A stretch of 64,000 bases of DNA. Origin: Arthrobacter agilis. GTDB taxonomy: Bacteria; Actinomycetota; Actinomycetes; Actinomycetales; Micrococcaceae. Made by a program: the position numbers and the translations under genes. The DNA lies in contig NZ_NFSC01000023.1 of the NCBI RefSeq assembly GCF_002157505.1, positions 1-64,000 on the forward strand. Direction: 5' to 3'. The notes below the pieces were generated by a model. That model had not been told where the DNA came from. It searched no databases and saw nothing but the letters and a program-made list of their open reading frames with translations. Shown here piece after piece: positions 1 to 9,079 of this stretch (the stretch's first letter is position 1; each line of letters opens with the position of its first letter).

Positions 1-159
1 GAATCCCTCGGCGTCCGGACCGGTGCCGCCGCCACCCCCGCCCCGGGCGGGTGCCCCTTCCGGTTGCGCTGCCCCCTGGCCACCGACCTGTGCCGCGACG
101 AACGCCCCGCACTGCGGCGGGTCGGCGCGTCCGACGTCGCCTGCCACTACGCGGCCTAA
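1..159 (+). CDS. Oligopeptide/dipeptide-type ABC transporter ATP-binding protein, C-terminal fragment
   Basis: Frame 1 from the window edge reads 52 codons to a TAA. The fragment carries the cysteine-rich C-terminal tail of Opp/Dpp-family importer ATPases (oligo_HPY): a CPF-x-x-RCP motif, a second cysteine a few residues on, an RPAL segment and a final CHY. The ATPase core lies outside the window. Transporters of this family often import plant oligosaccharides or glycosides in actinobacteria, which fits the rhamnosidase starting 82 bp downstream; that substrate is inferred from position only. A short inverted repeat (202-207 with 213-218) lies in the gap to the next gene. Confidence 0.8.
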   Translation, partial: ESLGVRTGAAATPAPGGCPFRLRCPLATDLCRDERPALRRVGASDVACHYAA

Positions 160-241
160 CCGTTCCCCCCACACCATCAGCACAACCCCTGACCTTCCCC
201 GCCGTCACGTGCTGACGGCCAAGCAGAACGGACTCCATTCG

Positions 242-2527
242 ATGACGCAGGCACCCTGGCGCGCCGCCATGATCTCCCCGGATGAGGACTTCGACGGAGC
301 CCCACTGCTCCGCAAGGAGTTCCGGCTCGAGGAGGGCCACGGCGCCGTGACAAAGGCGACGCTGCGCGCCACCGCGTACGGCGTCTACGAGGCCCTGATC
401 AACGGTGTCCCGGTGGGCGAGGACGTCCTGAGCCCGGGCTGGAGCTCCTACGAATGGCGGCTCCGCTACCGCAGCTACGACGTGACCTCCCTCGTGGGGC
501 CGACCACCGTGCTCGGCGTGGAACTCGGCAACGGCTGGTACCGGGGGCGCCTGGCCTGGCACGGCATGTCGAACCTGTACGGCAGCGAACTGGGCTTCTT
601 CGGCCAGCTGGACATCGAGTTCGCCGACGGCCACGTCCAGTCCGTCGCCTCGGACACCACCTGGCAGGCCGGGCCTTCCGCCACCGCCGCCAACGACCTC
701 TACAACGGGCAGAGAATCGACGCCCGCAGGGCTCAGGCAGGCTGGGCGGAGCCGGGCTTCGACACCGGCACCTGGGCCGGAACCCACACCGTGGAGTTCG
801 ACGTCGACCGACTCGCCGAACCGGTGGGCCCGCCGGTGGTGCGCACCGGCGTCGTCCGGCCCGTGGAGGTCTTCACCTCGCCCAGCGGCAGGACGCTGGT
901 GGACTTCGGCCAGAACCTCGTCGGGTGGCTCCGTTTCCGGATCCAGGGCGAGGCAGGGCACACCATCACGGTGCGCCACGCGGAAGTGCTCGAAGACGGC
1001 GAACTGGGCGTGCGTCCCCTGCGGTCCGCCAAGGCCACGGACACCTTCATCCTGTCCGGCGGCGAGGACTTCTTCGAACCGACCAGGACCTTCCACGGCT
1101 TCCGCTACGCGGAGGTGACCGGCTGGCCCGGAGCGCTGACCGAGGACTCCCTCGAGGCAGTGGTGGTCCACTCCGAGCTGGAACGGACCGGTACCTTCGA
1201 GTGCTCCAACGAACTCGTCAACCAGCTGCACCGCAACATCGTCTGGGGGCTGCGGGGCAACTTCCTGGACCTGCCCACCGACTGCCCGCAGCGCGACGAG
1301 CGCCTCGGCTGGACCGGCGACATCGCGGTCTTCGCACCGACGGCAGCGTTCCTCTACGACGTGAAGGGCTTCCTCCAGGACTGGCTGCTGGACCTCGCCG
1401 CCGAGCAGAAGGCGGCGGACGGGCTGGTGCCCATCACCGTTCCGGACGCCCTCAAGTACTGCCCCCAGCCCCCGGAGTTCCCGGCACCGGAATCCTCGGC
1501 CCTGTGGAGCGAGGCATCCGTCTGGGTGCCGTGGGCGCTCTGGGAAGCGTACGGCGATCTCACAGTGCTGAAGAACCAGTACGAATCGATGACCTCGCAC
1601 ACCCGGCGGGTGGAGGGACTGCTCTCGGACACGGGGCTGTGGGACGAGGGCTTCCAGTTCGGTGACTGGCTGGACCCCGACGCGGATCCGGACAAGCCCT
1701 GGGACGCGAAGGCGGACACCGGCGTCGTCGCCACGGTCTGCCTGTTCCGCACTGCCTCGATCACGGCCGAAACGGCCCGGCTGCTCGAACACCAGGACGA
1801 CGCCGAGTACTTCGAGCAGCTCGCCGCGCGGGTCCAGGCCTCGTTCCTGGAGCACTACGTGGCCACCGACGGCACCATCCGCAGCGACTGCACCACCGTC
1901 TACGCCCTCGCGATCGCCTTCGGCATCCTGCCCAGCGCCGAGCACCGCGACTTCGCAGGAGATCGCCTCGCGGACCTGGTCCGGAAGAACGAGTACCGCG
2001 TCTCCACCGGCTTCGCCGGCACCCCGTTCATCACCGGAGCCCTCACGGACACCGGCCACAGCGAGGACGCCTACCACCTGCTCCTGGAACAGGGCTGCCC
2101 GTCCTGGCTCTACCCGGTGACCATGGGAGCGACGACGGTTTGGGAACGCTGGGACTCCATGCTCCCGGACGGCACCATCAATCCCGGCGAGATGACCAGC
2201 TTCAACCACTACGCCCTGGGCGCCGTGGCCGACTGGCTCCACAAGGGGATCGGCGGCATCAGCCCGCTCACACCCGGGTACAGCAGAATCCGGATCGCGC
2301 CCGTACCCGGTGACGGCATCGACTGGGCCACCACCTCGCTGAAGACCCCGCACGGGGACGTGCGGGTGGAATGGCGGCTCGACGACGGCGCCCTCACCAT
2401 CGAGGCGACGGTCCCCGACGGCGTGGAGGCCGACGTCGAACTTCCCGGCGGCGAACGCTTCAGCGTCCGGGGTGGCACCCACCGCTTCACCTCGCCCGCC
2501 GCGCTCGCCGTCCCTACAGGGGTATAG
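242..2527 (+). CDS. GH78 alpha-L-rhamnosidase (first copy)
   Basis: Hydrolyses terminal alpha-L-rhamnose from glycosides. The 761-residue product has no signal peptide, so it probably acts in the cytoplasm on imported substrate. The N-terminal half has the beta-sandwich signature of Bac_rhamnosid_N (residues about 30-180). The catalytic (alpha/alpha)6 domain carries DCPQRDERLGW at about residue 347, with Glu353 as the likely general acid, and TVWERW at about 631-636, with Glu635 as the likely base. A C-terminal beta-sandwich closes the protein. The ATG at 242 was chosen because the frame upstream overlaps the transporter gene and encodes no family sequence; no strong ribosome site precedes it. 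The next gene starts directly after its stop codon. Confidence 0.9.
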   Translation: MTQAPWRAAMISPDEDFDGAPLLRKEFRLEEGHGAVTKATLRATAYGVYEALINGVPVGEDVLSPGWSSYEWRLRYRSYDVTSLVGPTTVLGVELGNGWYRGRLAWHGMSNLYGSELGFFGQLDIEFADGHVQSVASDTTWQAGPSATAANDLYNGQRIDARRAQAGWAEPGFDTGTWAGTHTVEFDVDRLAEPVGPPVVRTGVVRPVEVFTSPSGRTLVDFGQNLVGWLRFRIQGEAGHTITVRHAEVLEDGELGVRPLRSAKATDTFILSGGEDFFEPTRTFHGFRYAEVTGWPGALTEDSLEAVVVHSELERTGTFECSNELVNQLHRNIVWGLRGNFLDLPTDCPQRDERLGWTGDIAVFAPTAAFLYDVKGFLQDWLLDLAAEQKAADGLVPITVPDALKYCPQPPEFPAPESSALWSEASVWVPWALWEAYGDLTVLKNQYESMTSHTRRVEGLLSDTGLWDEGFQFGDWLDPDADPDKPWDAKADTGVVATVCLFRTASITAETARLLEHQDDAEYFEQLAARVQASFLEHYVATDGTIRSDCTTVYALAIAFGILPSAEHRDFAGDRLADLVRKNEYRVSTGFAGTPFITGALTDTGHSEDAYHLLLEQGCPSWLYPVTMGATTVWERWDSMLPDGTINPGEMTSFNHYALGAVADWLHKGIGGISPLTPGYSRIRIAPVPGDGIDWATTSLKTPHGDVRVEWRLDDGALTIEATVPDGVEADVELPGGERFSVRGGTHRFTSPAALAVPTGV

Positions 2528-3406
2528 GTGGATTCCGATGCTACTCCTCACCGCGATCCCGTGCGTCTCCTTCAGGGCCCGGCTGTGACAGCGGTCAAGC
2601 CAGCCGAGGAATTGCTCGTCATCGACAATGATTTCGGTGGTGATCCTGACGGGCTCGTCGCCCTCGCTCACATCCTTCTGCGCTGCGACCCGGGGTCAAC
2701 GATCCTGGTGACGACGTCGCCCCTGGACCCGGGACTGGCCGGAGCAGCAGGTGTCGACCCCACGACGACGGCCAGCCGCGGCCGGCACCTCGCCGAGCAC
2801 CTCGTGCAGCTCCTCGGGCTGAAGGACGTACGGGTGGTTCCGGGTGCTGAGACCACGGGGACCACCACGGGCCAGGTCAGCGCTGCGGCGCGCACGATCG
2901 TGGAGACGTCCGCTCGCTTCGAGCGGACCACCGTCCTCTGCGGGGGACCACTGACCAACGTGGCTGCTGCACTTCGACTGGACCTGTCGCTCGCGGACAG
3001 GGCGGCGCTGGTGTGGGTGGGTGGCACCAGGACCGAGGCGGGCCGGGGGGAGTACAACTCCGATACCGACGCCGGAGCGGCAGGGGAGGTCCTGGCATCA
3101 GGGATGACCCTTGTGCGGATCCCCTACGAGGAGTACACGCAGATGACCGTTGCGGTCGATGCAGTGAAGAACGAGCTCGCTGCCGCATCACCGGTAGGTT
3201 CCTGGCTGGCGGAGCGCCTGCTCGACGTCCCATCCTTCGTGGAGCTGGGCACGACGCTTACTCTCGGCGACAGCGTCCTGGTGCCGTTCGTACCGGGTCC
3301 CTCTACGCCGGGACGGCAGACTGCCCCAGGAGCGGGGACCGATCACCAGATCGACAGCATCGGGTCGTGGAACGACCTGATCCGCCGCCTCGTGGTGCAG
3401 GGGTAG
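2528..3406 (+). CDS. Inosine/uridine-preferring nucleoside hydrolase family protein
   Basis: This 292-residue protein belongs to the nucleoside hydrolase family, which cleaves N-ribosyl bonds using Ca2+. Visible signatures are an N-terminal DNDFGGDPDG segment in the place of the metal-binding DxDxxxDD motif, CGGPLTNVA in the middle and EYNSDTDAGAA further on. The aspartate cluster differs slightly from the canonical motif, so the substrate could differ. The GTG at 2528 follows the rhamnosidase TAG with no gap and has AGGGG just upstream inside the previous gene, so the two genes are probably translationally coupled. A GTG at 2585 is an alternative start. Its role beside rhamnosidases is not obvious. 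Confidence 0.75.
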   Translation: MDSDATPHRDPVRLLQGPAVTAVKPAEELLVIDNDFGGDPDGLVALAHILLRCDPGSTILVTTSPLDPGLAGAAGVDPTTTASRGRHLAEHLVQLLGLKDVRVVPGAETTGTTTGQVSAAARTIVETSARFERTTVLCGGPLTNVAAALRLDLSLADRAALVWVGGTRTEAGRGEYNSDTDAGAAGEVLASGMTLVRIPYEEYTQMTVAVDAVKNELAAASPVGSWLAERLLDVPSFVELGTTLTLGDSVLVPFVPGPSTPGRQTAPGAGTDHQIDSIGSWNDLIRRLVVQG

Positions 3407-3447
3407 CCAACGCGTCTCGCTGCGCCGGCTCGGTGGTGCAAGGGTAG
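3384..3447 (+). repeat. Imperfect direct repeat across the nucleoside hydrolase stop codon
   Basis: The last ~23 bp of the nucleoside hydrolase gene, ending in TGGTGCAGGGGTAG, recur at about 3423-3447 as TGGTGCAAGGGTAG after a similar CTCG lead-in. The second copy is untranslated. It looks like a small local duplication or slippage event. Confidence 0.5.
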
Positions 3448-3458
3448 GCGCTGCCGCG

Positions 3459-4289
3459 TCAGCCTTGGGAGTGGGTCCACACGTCGGAGCTGACCTCTGC
3501 CTGGTGGCCCAGGTTTCGGGAGACTGCCCTGGCGGCGGCACGCACCGCCGGGGCCAGGACGTTCGGGGGCGTGGAACCATCCGGGACCACGATGGACAGC
3601 GCGGCCGCCACGGAACCCTGGGCATCGAAGATGGGCGAGGCGACGGAGACCGTGCGCGAGGGTGCGGTGCGCCGGATCATGGCGATGCCGGTGCGCCGCA
3701 CGTCCGACAGCGTGCGCCGGACCTGGCCTTCGGGCAGAGCGGCGACCCCGGGCTCGTCCTCCGGGGGCTTCCGCAGGATGGCCTCCTGGAACTGGTGGTC
3801 GGCACCGGCCAACAGCACCAGTCCGACGGCGGTGGACCGCAGCGGCGCCCGGCCGCCCACCCGATAGGCCACTTCGGTGGCGTCCCTGGAGGAGAGCCGC
3901 TCGATCAGCACCGCCTGCTCGTTGTCCCGGACGGCCAGCAGGACGTGGTGGCGGGTGACCTCGAACAGATCCTCGAGGTACGGAAGCGCGATCTCCCGGA
4001 CGCCGTGCCCGCGGGGAGACAACGACGCGACTTCCCAAAGGCGGACCCCGACGACGTACCGCCCGTCGTCGAGCCTCTCCAGGGCGCCCCACGCGACCAG
4101 ACGTGCGATGAGCCGCAGCGCCGTGGGGGCGGGCATGTCCGCGTACCGCGCCAGCTCCGACAGGGTCAGCGCCCGGCGCCGGTCGGAGAAGACCGCGAGC
4201 AGGCTCAGCGCGCGGTCCACCACCGGCTCGCCCTGCTTGGGCCGCTTCCCGCGAACGGGAGGGGCGTCGGTCTCCGGAGGGATGGTCAT
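3459..4289 (-). CDS. IclR-family transcriptional regulator
   Basis: A 276-residue regulator of the IclR family. The N-terminal winged helix-turn-helix lies at about residues 20-80 (LTLSELARYADMPAPTALRL followed by a wing). The C-terminal effector-binding domain spans about 95-260. The start is the ATG whose complement ends at 4289; a longer open frame upstream has no family sequence. The gene is divergent from the second rhamnosidase, and an operator-like palindrome lies in the shared 136-bp gap, so autoregulation is likely. IclR proteins commonly control aromatic and sugar catabolism (PcaU, PobR, KdgR), and matching palindromes elsewhere in the window suggest this is the local master regulator. 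The effector is unknown. Confidence 0.9.
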   Translation of the reverse strand: MTIPPETDAPPVRGKRPKQGEPVVDRALSLLAVFSDRRRALTLSELARYADMPAPTALRLIARLVAWGALERLDDGRYVVGVRLWEVASLSPRGHGVREIALPYLEDLFEVTRHHVLLAVRDNEQAVLIERLSSRDATEVAYRVGGRAPLRSTAVGLVLLAGADHQFQEAILRKPPEDEPGVAALPEGQVRRTLSDVRRTGIAMIRRTAPSRTVSVASPIFDAQGSVAAALSIVVPDGSTPPNVLAPAVRAAARAVSRNLGHQAEVSSDVWTHSQG

Positions 4290-4338
4290 GCAGAAGGTCC
4301 TAGTGCCAGTGGTCTGTCGATAATGATGTGCCAATGCT

Positions 4339-4355
4339 ATTCCATCCAATGAAAG
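4339..4355 (+). promoter_or_regulatory. Operator-like palindrome, site 1 (IclR type)
   Basis: ATTCCATCCAATGAAAG is an imperfect inverted repeat with arms near TTCC and GGAA around a 7-bp centre. It lies 50-66 bp before the IclR gene start and 71-87 bp before the rhamnosidase start, so it can serve both. It matches sites 2 (10643) and 3 (26601) under the consensus WTTCCRTYCARTGRAAS. Binding is inferred, not shown. Confidence 0.65.
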
Positions 4356-4425
4356 AGCACTGTGGGGGCGGCCTGCGGGAAACGAAGCTTGAACCCTAGC
4401 TACCCCACGTTCAGGAGTCTGCCGC

Positions 4426-7155
4426 ATGACCTCCACCGTTCTCGACACCGGCGTCGAGGCTTCCCGCCTGACCGCCCCCACGCGGCTGCGGGTCGACCAC
4501 CTGCGGGAGGCCTTCGGGATCACCGCCGCCGAACCACGGCTCGGCTGGACGCCGTCCGCCGGAACGACCCGCCAGACGGCCTACCAGATCACCGCCACCA
4601 ACGGCTGGGACACCGGCAGGGTCCCCTCGTCCGGGCATCACCCGGTGCCCTACTCGGGCCCGGAGCTCGAATCCCGCAGCCGGTTCGCATGGCGCGTGCG
4701 CACTTGGAACACCTGCACCGACGGCACGGAGACGGTGAGCGATTGGTCCGATCCGATGGCCGTCGAACTGGGGCTCCTGCATCCCTCGGACTGGACCGCC
4801 CAGTGGATCGGGCCGGACGAGCCTGACGTCCCCGCGCCCGGCGACCGACCCGGCCATGCGCTGGAGACGACCTTCACCCTGGCCGCCGTCCCGGACTCCG
4901 CCCGCGCCTACGCCACCGCCCACGGCGTGTACGAGCTGTTCCTCAACGGGCAGCGGGTCGGGGACCAGCAGCTCACCCCCGGCTCGACCAGCTACCACAC
5001 CACCCTGCAGGTCCAGGCATTCGACGTCACGGCGCTCCTGCGCCGAGGCACCAATACCCTCCGTGCCGTCCTCACGGACGGCTGGTACCGCGGCACCTTC
5101 GGGTACACGCGCGACGCCGACATGTACGGCGGGCAGACGGCGTTCCTGGCACAGCTGGAACTGGAGTCCGGGACGGGCCGGACAGTCCTCGGCACCGACG
5201 CGTCCTGGCTCGTCTCGCCGACCGAGATCCTCGGCGCGGACCTGATGGCGGGCCAGCGGGTCGACTTCCGGGTGCCGGCCTCAGCATCCGGGGCGAGGCC
5301 CGCCGTCGTACGCTCCTGCAGCTTCGACACCCTGGCCGGTCCCACGGCGCCACCCACCCGCGTCGTGCAGGAACTCGCTCCGGTGTCCATCACCCGCCTC
5401 GCGAGCGGCCACCAGGTGGTGGATTTCGGCCAGAACATCCACGGCTGGGTGCGGCTCGGCAGGCTGGGTGCGGCAGGCGAGACAGTCGTCCTGGAGTACG
5501 GCGAGGCACTGGACGGCGCTTCGGGCAGAGGCGACGTCACCCGGGACCACCTGCGCCCGCACGACTTCCGCACACCCGGCGCGTTCCTGGACGCGGGGCA
5601 GGTGGACTCCGTCATCTCATCGGGCACTTCCGGGGAGGTTTTCGAGCCCCGGCACACGACGCATGGCTTCCGGTACGTCTCGGTCCAGGGCCTCGGGCCG
5701 GACCTGCAGGCGGCGGACATCACCGGCTGCCTGGTCCAGACCGACCTGGAACGGATCGGGACCTTCACCTGCAGCAACGAGCGGCTGAACAGGCTGCACG
5801 AGATCGTGGAGTGGAGCTTCCGGGACAACTCGTGCGAGGTCCCCACCGACTGCCCGCAACGCGAGAAGGCCGGCTGGACGGGGGACTGGCAGCTTTTCGT
5901 CCCGACCGCCGCGTACCTGTTCGACGTGGCCGGATTCTCGCGCAAGTGGCTCAACGACGTCCGCGCCGACCAGTGGGACAACGGCGTCATCGCCAACATC
6001 ACGCCGTCGCCCGGACCGCAGGCCACGTCCGCCGACTTTATGGCCTTCGTCCACGGGTCGGCGGGCTGGGGCGACGCGATCGTGATGGTGCCGTGGGAGC
6101 TGTACCTGGCGACGGGGGACACCGGCATCCTCACGGAGAACTGGGCCGCGATGAACCGGTGGCTGGGCTTCGTGCGGACGACCGCGGAATCGCAGCGGCA
6201 CGCCTCCCGTGCTGCCGCCCGCCCGGTTCCGGCCCCGCACGAGCAGTACCTGTGGGACACGGGATTTCATTGGGGTGAATGGATGGAACCGGACGGCCCG
6301 GAGCCGGACCTCTTCGCCGCCCGTACCGCTGATTCCGGCATCGTGGCCACCGCCTACTACCGGAACACCACATCGCTGATGGCACGCATCGCATCCGTCC
6401 TCGGTTCGGAGGAGGAGGGGAAGGCACTGGCGGAGCTCTCGGAACGTATCCGGGAGGCCTGGGAGACCGAATACCTCGATTCCACTGGGCACGTCACCCA
6501 GGCCACCCAGGCCAACTGCGTCCGCGCCCTGGCCTTCGACCTGGTCAGCGCGGAGCACCGCGGCACCGTCACCGCACAGCTGGCCTCACTGATCCGCGAT
6601 GCGGACACCCACGTGGGAACCGGCTTCCTGGCCACGCCCTACCTGCTGCCCGTCCTCGCCGACAACGGCGACCTGCAGCTGGCGTACGAGCTCCTGATGC
6701 AGGACTCGGAGCCGTCGTGGCTGGCGATGGTGGACCGCGGCGCCACGACCATGTGGGAGCTGTGGAACGGGGTGGACGCCGACGGCAACCCGCACCAGTC
6801 CCTCAACCACTACAGCAAGGGCGCCGTAGTGTCCTTCCTGCACCGTTACGCGGCCGGGCTGCGGCAGGCGCCGGGCAGTGCCGGGTACGAGCGGATCATC
6901 ATCGAGCCGCGCCCCGGTGCCGGACTGACCTCGGCCCGCACGTCCCACCGGGGCCCGAGGGGCGTCATCGAGGTGCAGTGGAGGATGGACGACGACGGCA
7001 TGCTGGCACTCACTGCTACCGTGCCCGCCGGCACCATCGCCGAGGTGCGGCTGCGCGGCGGGCCGCCCGCCGTCGTCGGGCCCGGCACGCATTCCTTCCT
7101 TGCCGCCGCCGGCGCGGGATCCCAGCAACCAGAACTAGCAAGGAGCACCTCATGA
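4426..7155 (+). CDS. GH78 alpha-L-rhamnosidase (second copy, long form)
   Basis: A 909-residue GH78 enzyme that removes alpha-L-rhamnose, with an extra N-terminal fibronectin-like domain (about residues 20-125) absent from the first copy. The beta-sandwich follows at about 140-310. The catalytic barrel carries [10 protein letters not shown] at about residue 475, with Glu480 as likely acid, and MWELW at about 776-780, with Glu778 as likely base. No signal peptide is visible. AGGAG lies 11 bp before the ATG. This gene opens a four-gene operon joined by 4-bp stop/start overlaps: rhamnosidase, esterase, degenerate esterase, GH43. The two rhamnosidases differ enough in sequence and architecture to suggest different substrates, for example terminal rhamnose in rutin versus quercitrin. 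Confidence 0.92.
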   Translation: MTSTVLDTGVEASRLTAPTRLRVDHLREAFGITAAEPRLGWTPSAGTTRQTAYQITATNGWDTGRVPSSGHHPVPYSGPELESRSRFAWRVRTWNTCTDGTETVSDWSDPMAVELGLLHPSDWTAQWIGPDEPDVPAPGDRPGHALETTFTLAAVPDSARAYATAHGVYELFLNGQRVGDQQLTPGSTSYHTTLQVQAFDVTALLRRGTNTLRAVLTDGWYRGTFGYTRDADMYGGQTAFLAQLELESGTGRTVLGTDASWLVSPTEILGADLMAGQRVDFRVPASASGARPAVVRSCSFDTLAGPTAPPTRVVQELAPVSITRLASGHQVVDFGQNIHGWVRLGRLGAAGETVVLEYGEALDGASGRGDVTRDHLRPHDFRTPGAFLDAGQVDSVISSGTSGEVFEPRHTTHGFRYVSVQGLGPDLQAADITGCLVQTDLERIGTFTCSNERLNRLHEIVEWSFRDNSCEVPTDCPQREKAGWTGDWQLFVPTAAYLFDVAGFSRKWLNDVRADQWDNGVIANITPSPGPQATSADFMAFVHGSAGWGDAIVMVPWELYLATGDTGILTENWAAMNRWLGFVRTTAESQRHASRAAARPVPAPHEQYLWDTGFHWGEWMEPDGPEPDLFAARTADSGIVATAYYRNTTSLMARIASVLGSEEEGKALAELSERIREAWETEYLDSTGHVTQATQANCVRALAFDLVSAEHRGTVTAQLASLIRDADTHVGTGFLATPYLLPVLADNGDLQLAYELLMQDSEPSWLAMVDRGATTMWELWNGVDADGNPHQSLNHYSKGAVVSFLHRYAAGLRQAPGSAGYERIIIEPRPGAGLTSARTSHRGPRGVIEVQWRMDDDGMLALTATVPAGTIAEVRLRGGPPAVVGPGTHSFLAAAGAGSQQPELARSTS

Positions 7156-8123
7156 CAGTCGATGAAGCTGTAGTCGATCCCTCCCGTCCGGGCGGGGTGG
7201 ACGTCCCACCCTTTCCCGTCTTCGACGCCCCCGGGAAACCGGAGCAGGTCTCGGACGTCTCCCTGGTGCACCGCGAACTCACCTATGCCCGGGCTCTCGG
7301 CTTCCGGCCGCTGAAGATGGACGTCTGGCTTCCGCGCCAGGCTTCCGCACCGACCGCGCTGGTCCTCTGGGTCCACGGCGGTGCCTTCCAGCTGGGGGAC
7401 CGCCGTGAACTGCCGCCAACCTTCGCGCCGGACTCCGTCTTCCGCCTGCTCAACGAGGCCGGGATCGCGTGTGCCACGGTGGACTACCGGCACGCCCTGG
7501 AGGCACCCTTCCCGGCACAGCTGCATGACCTCAAGGCTGCCATCCGTTACCTGCGCGAATTCGCGGAGGACCTGGGCGTCGACCCGGGCCGGTTCGGGGC
7601 GTGGGGCGAGTCGGCCGGGGGCCACCTCGTGGCGATGCTGGGACTGACCGGGAACCGGGAGGACCTTCAGGGCGGTCTCGGTGCGCAGGGGCACTCGAGT
7701 GCCATCAGCGCCGTCGTCGACTTCTACGGTGTCTCCTCCCTGGGCGACATCCCCCTCATGGACATGCCGGACGGGCTGTTCCCCGCTGCCCTGACGGCGG
7801 CTGTCCCGGCCGGGGTGTCCCTGCAGCCCGAACACATGCTGGTGGGCGGCTCCGACGACCCCGCGCTCCTGGCCGCTGCAAGCCCTGTCAGCTATGCGAC
7901 CGCAGGAGCACCGCCATTCCTGCTCATCCATGGCGACAGGGACGGACTGGTGCCGCATTCCCAGACAGATCTCCTTGCAGCCGCGCTCGCGGGTGCGGGC
8001 GTGGAGCATGAGGTGGTGACCATCGAGGGTGGCGACCACTGCTTCTTCGGGGCGGAGGACCAGCTGGACACCATCCTGGCCACCGCCGTCTCCTACTTCA
8101 CGCGAAAGCTGGGGAGGCCGTGA
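7152..8123 (+). CDS. Alpha/beta-hydrolase esterase (BD-FAE-like)
   Basis: A 323-residue carboxyl-ester hydrolase. The oxyanion motif is HGGAFQLG, the nucleophile elbow WGESAGG, the acid lies in [12 protein letters not shown] and the catalytic histidine in GGDHCFFG, so the triad looks complete. The family includes acetyl-xylan and feruloyl-type esterases, so it may deacylate acylated plant glycosides; the exact substrate is unknown. The ATG at 7152 overlaps the rhamnosidase stop (ATGA) and has AAGGAG just upstream. The following gene overlaps its stop in turn. No signal peptide is seen. Confidence 0.85.
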   Translation: MTVDEAVVDPSRPGGVDVPPFPVFDAPGKPEQVSDVSLVHRELTYARALGFRPLKMDVWLPRQASAPTALVLWVHGGAFQLGDRRELPPTFAPDSVFRLLNEAGIACATVDYRHALEAPFPAQLHDLKAAIRYLREFAEDLGVDPGRFGAWGESAGGHLVAMLGLTGNREDLQGGLGAQGHSSAISAVVDFYGVSSLGDIPLMDMPDGLFPAALTAAVPAGVSLQPEHMLVGGSDDPALLAAASPVSYATAGAPPFLLIHGDRDGLVPHSQTDLLAAALAGAGVEHEVVTIEGGDHCFFGAEDQLDTILATAVSYFTRKLGRP

Positions 8124-9079
8124 CGTCCCGCCAGACGGAGCCCTCCGCTCCCGGAGCTCCCGCGGCAGGCAGCGGCCTGGATGCCGGTTTCGCCGAGTAC
8201 CTGGCCTCCCCGGAAGGGCCGCGCGTCCTGAACGCGGACGCCGTCCGGCTCCCGGGTCCGGACGTTCCCGTCCGCACGGTCTCCGCCGAGGGCCGGCACG
8301 GCCCGGTAAGGATCCGGATCTACGGCGAACCGGCTTCGCCGGGCAGTCCCGCGCTGGTGTGGCTGCACGGCGGGGGGTTCGTCAGTGGCGGCCTGGACAT
8401 GCTGGAATCGGACTATCTTGCCCGAGTATTGGCCGACGCGGGGACACCGGTGCTCTCCGTCGACTACCGACTGGCCCGGAACGGTGTGTGCTTTCCGGTG
8501 CCCCACGAGGACGCGCTGACCGGATGGTTCTGGGCCCGGGGAAACGCGGAGTCCCTGGGGCTGGACCCGGACCTGCTGTGCCTTGGCGGGGCGGGCGCCG
8601 GCGGCAACCTCGCGGTGGGCGCGGGGCTCTACCTGATCGATGCCGGCAAGCCGGTGCCGGCGAAGCTCCTGCTGGCCTATCCCTTCCTGCACGCCGAACT
8701 GCCGCCACCGGCCCGGGGCCTCGACGAGGAGGTGATGGCGGGACTGCCGCGCCATCTGCGGTTCACCCCGGAGGACTGCGTCCGGCAGGCAGAGAACTAC
8801 GTGGGCGGCCCGGTGAGCATGGCGTCGTCGTACGCGATGCCCGGCTATGCCGACCCCACGGGGCTTCCGCCCACTGCGCTGCTCGCGTGTGAGTACGACG
8901 ACGCGCGCGGCTCGTCCGAGCTGTTCGCCTCGACCCTTCAACGGGCCGGAGTGCCGTTGACGTACTTCCTCGCGGAGGGAGCGTTCCACGGGCATCTGAA
9001 CCACACGGCCGGGCTGCCCGAAGGGCAGGCGGCCCTGGATTTCCTGGTACGGGAGCTGGGTGCGGTGCGCGGGCAGTGA
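8120..9079 (+). CDS. HSL-like alpha/beta hydrolase with the nucleophile serine replaced
   Basis: A 319-residue protein of the hormone-sensitive-lipase type. The oxyanion loop HGGGF, the VDYRLA strand, the acid in CEYDD and the histidine in FHGHLNH are all present. At the nucleophile elbow, where the family has GDSAGGN, this protein reads GAGAGGN, so residue 159, the catalytic serine, is glycine (codon GGC at 8594-8596). It is therefore probably not a serine esterase; it may bind ligand, assist its neighbour or be decaying without frame damage. It starts at GTG 8120, overlapping the upstream stop, with GGGGAGG as ribosome site. It sits between an intact esterase and GH43 in a coupled operon. 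Confidence 0.8.
   Translation: MTSRQTEPSAPGAPAAGSGLDAGFAEYLASPEGPRVLNADAVRLPGPDVPVRTVSAEGRHGPVRIRIYGEPASPGSPALVWLHGGGFVSGGLDMLESDYLARVLADAGTPVLSVDYRLARNGVCFPVPHEDALTGWFWARGNAESLGLDPDLLCLGGAGAGGNLAVGAGLYLIDAGKPVPAKLLLAYPFLHAELPPPARGLDEEVMAGLPRHLRFTPEDCVRQAENYVGGPVSMASSYAMPGYADPTGLPPTALLACEYDDARGSSELFASTLQRAGVPLTYFLAEGAFHGHLNHTAGLPEGQAALDFLVRELGAVRGQ

Noticed and set aside
229-245. An operator-like ACTCCATTCGATGACG at the first rhamnosidase start.
   Set aside because: Only the central bases resemble the IclR consensus, the arms do not match, and it overlaps the start codon.
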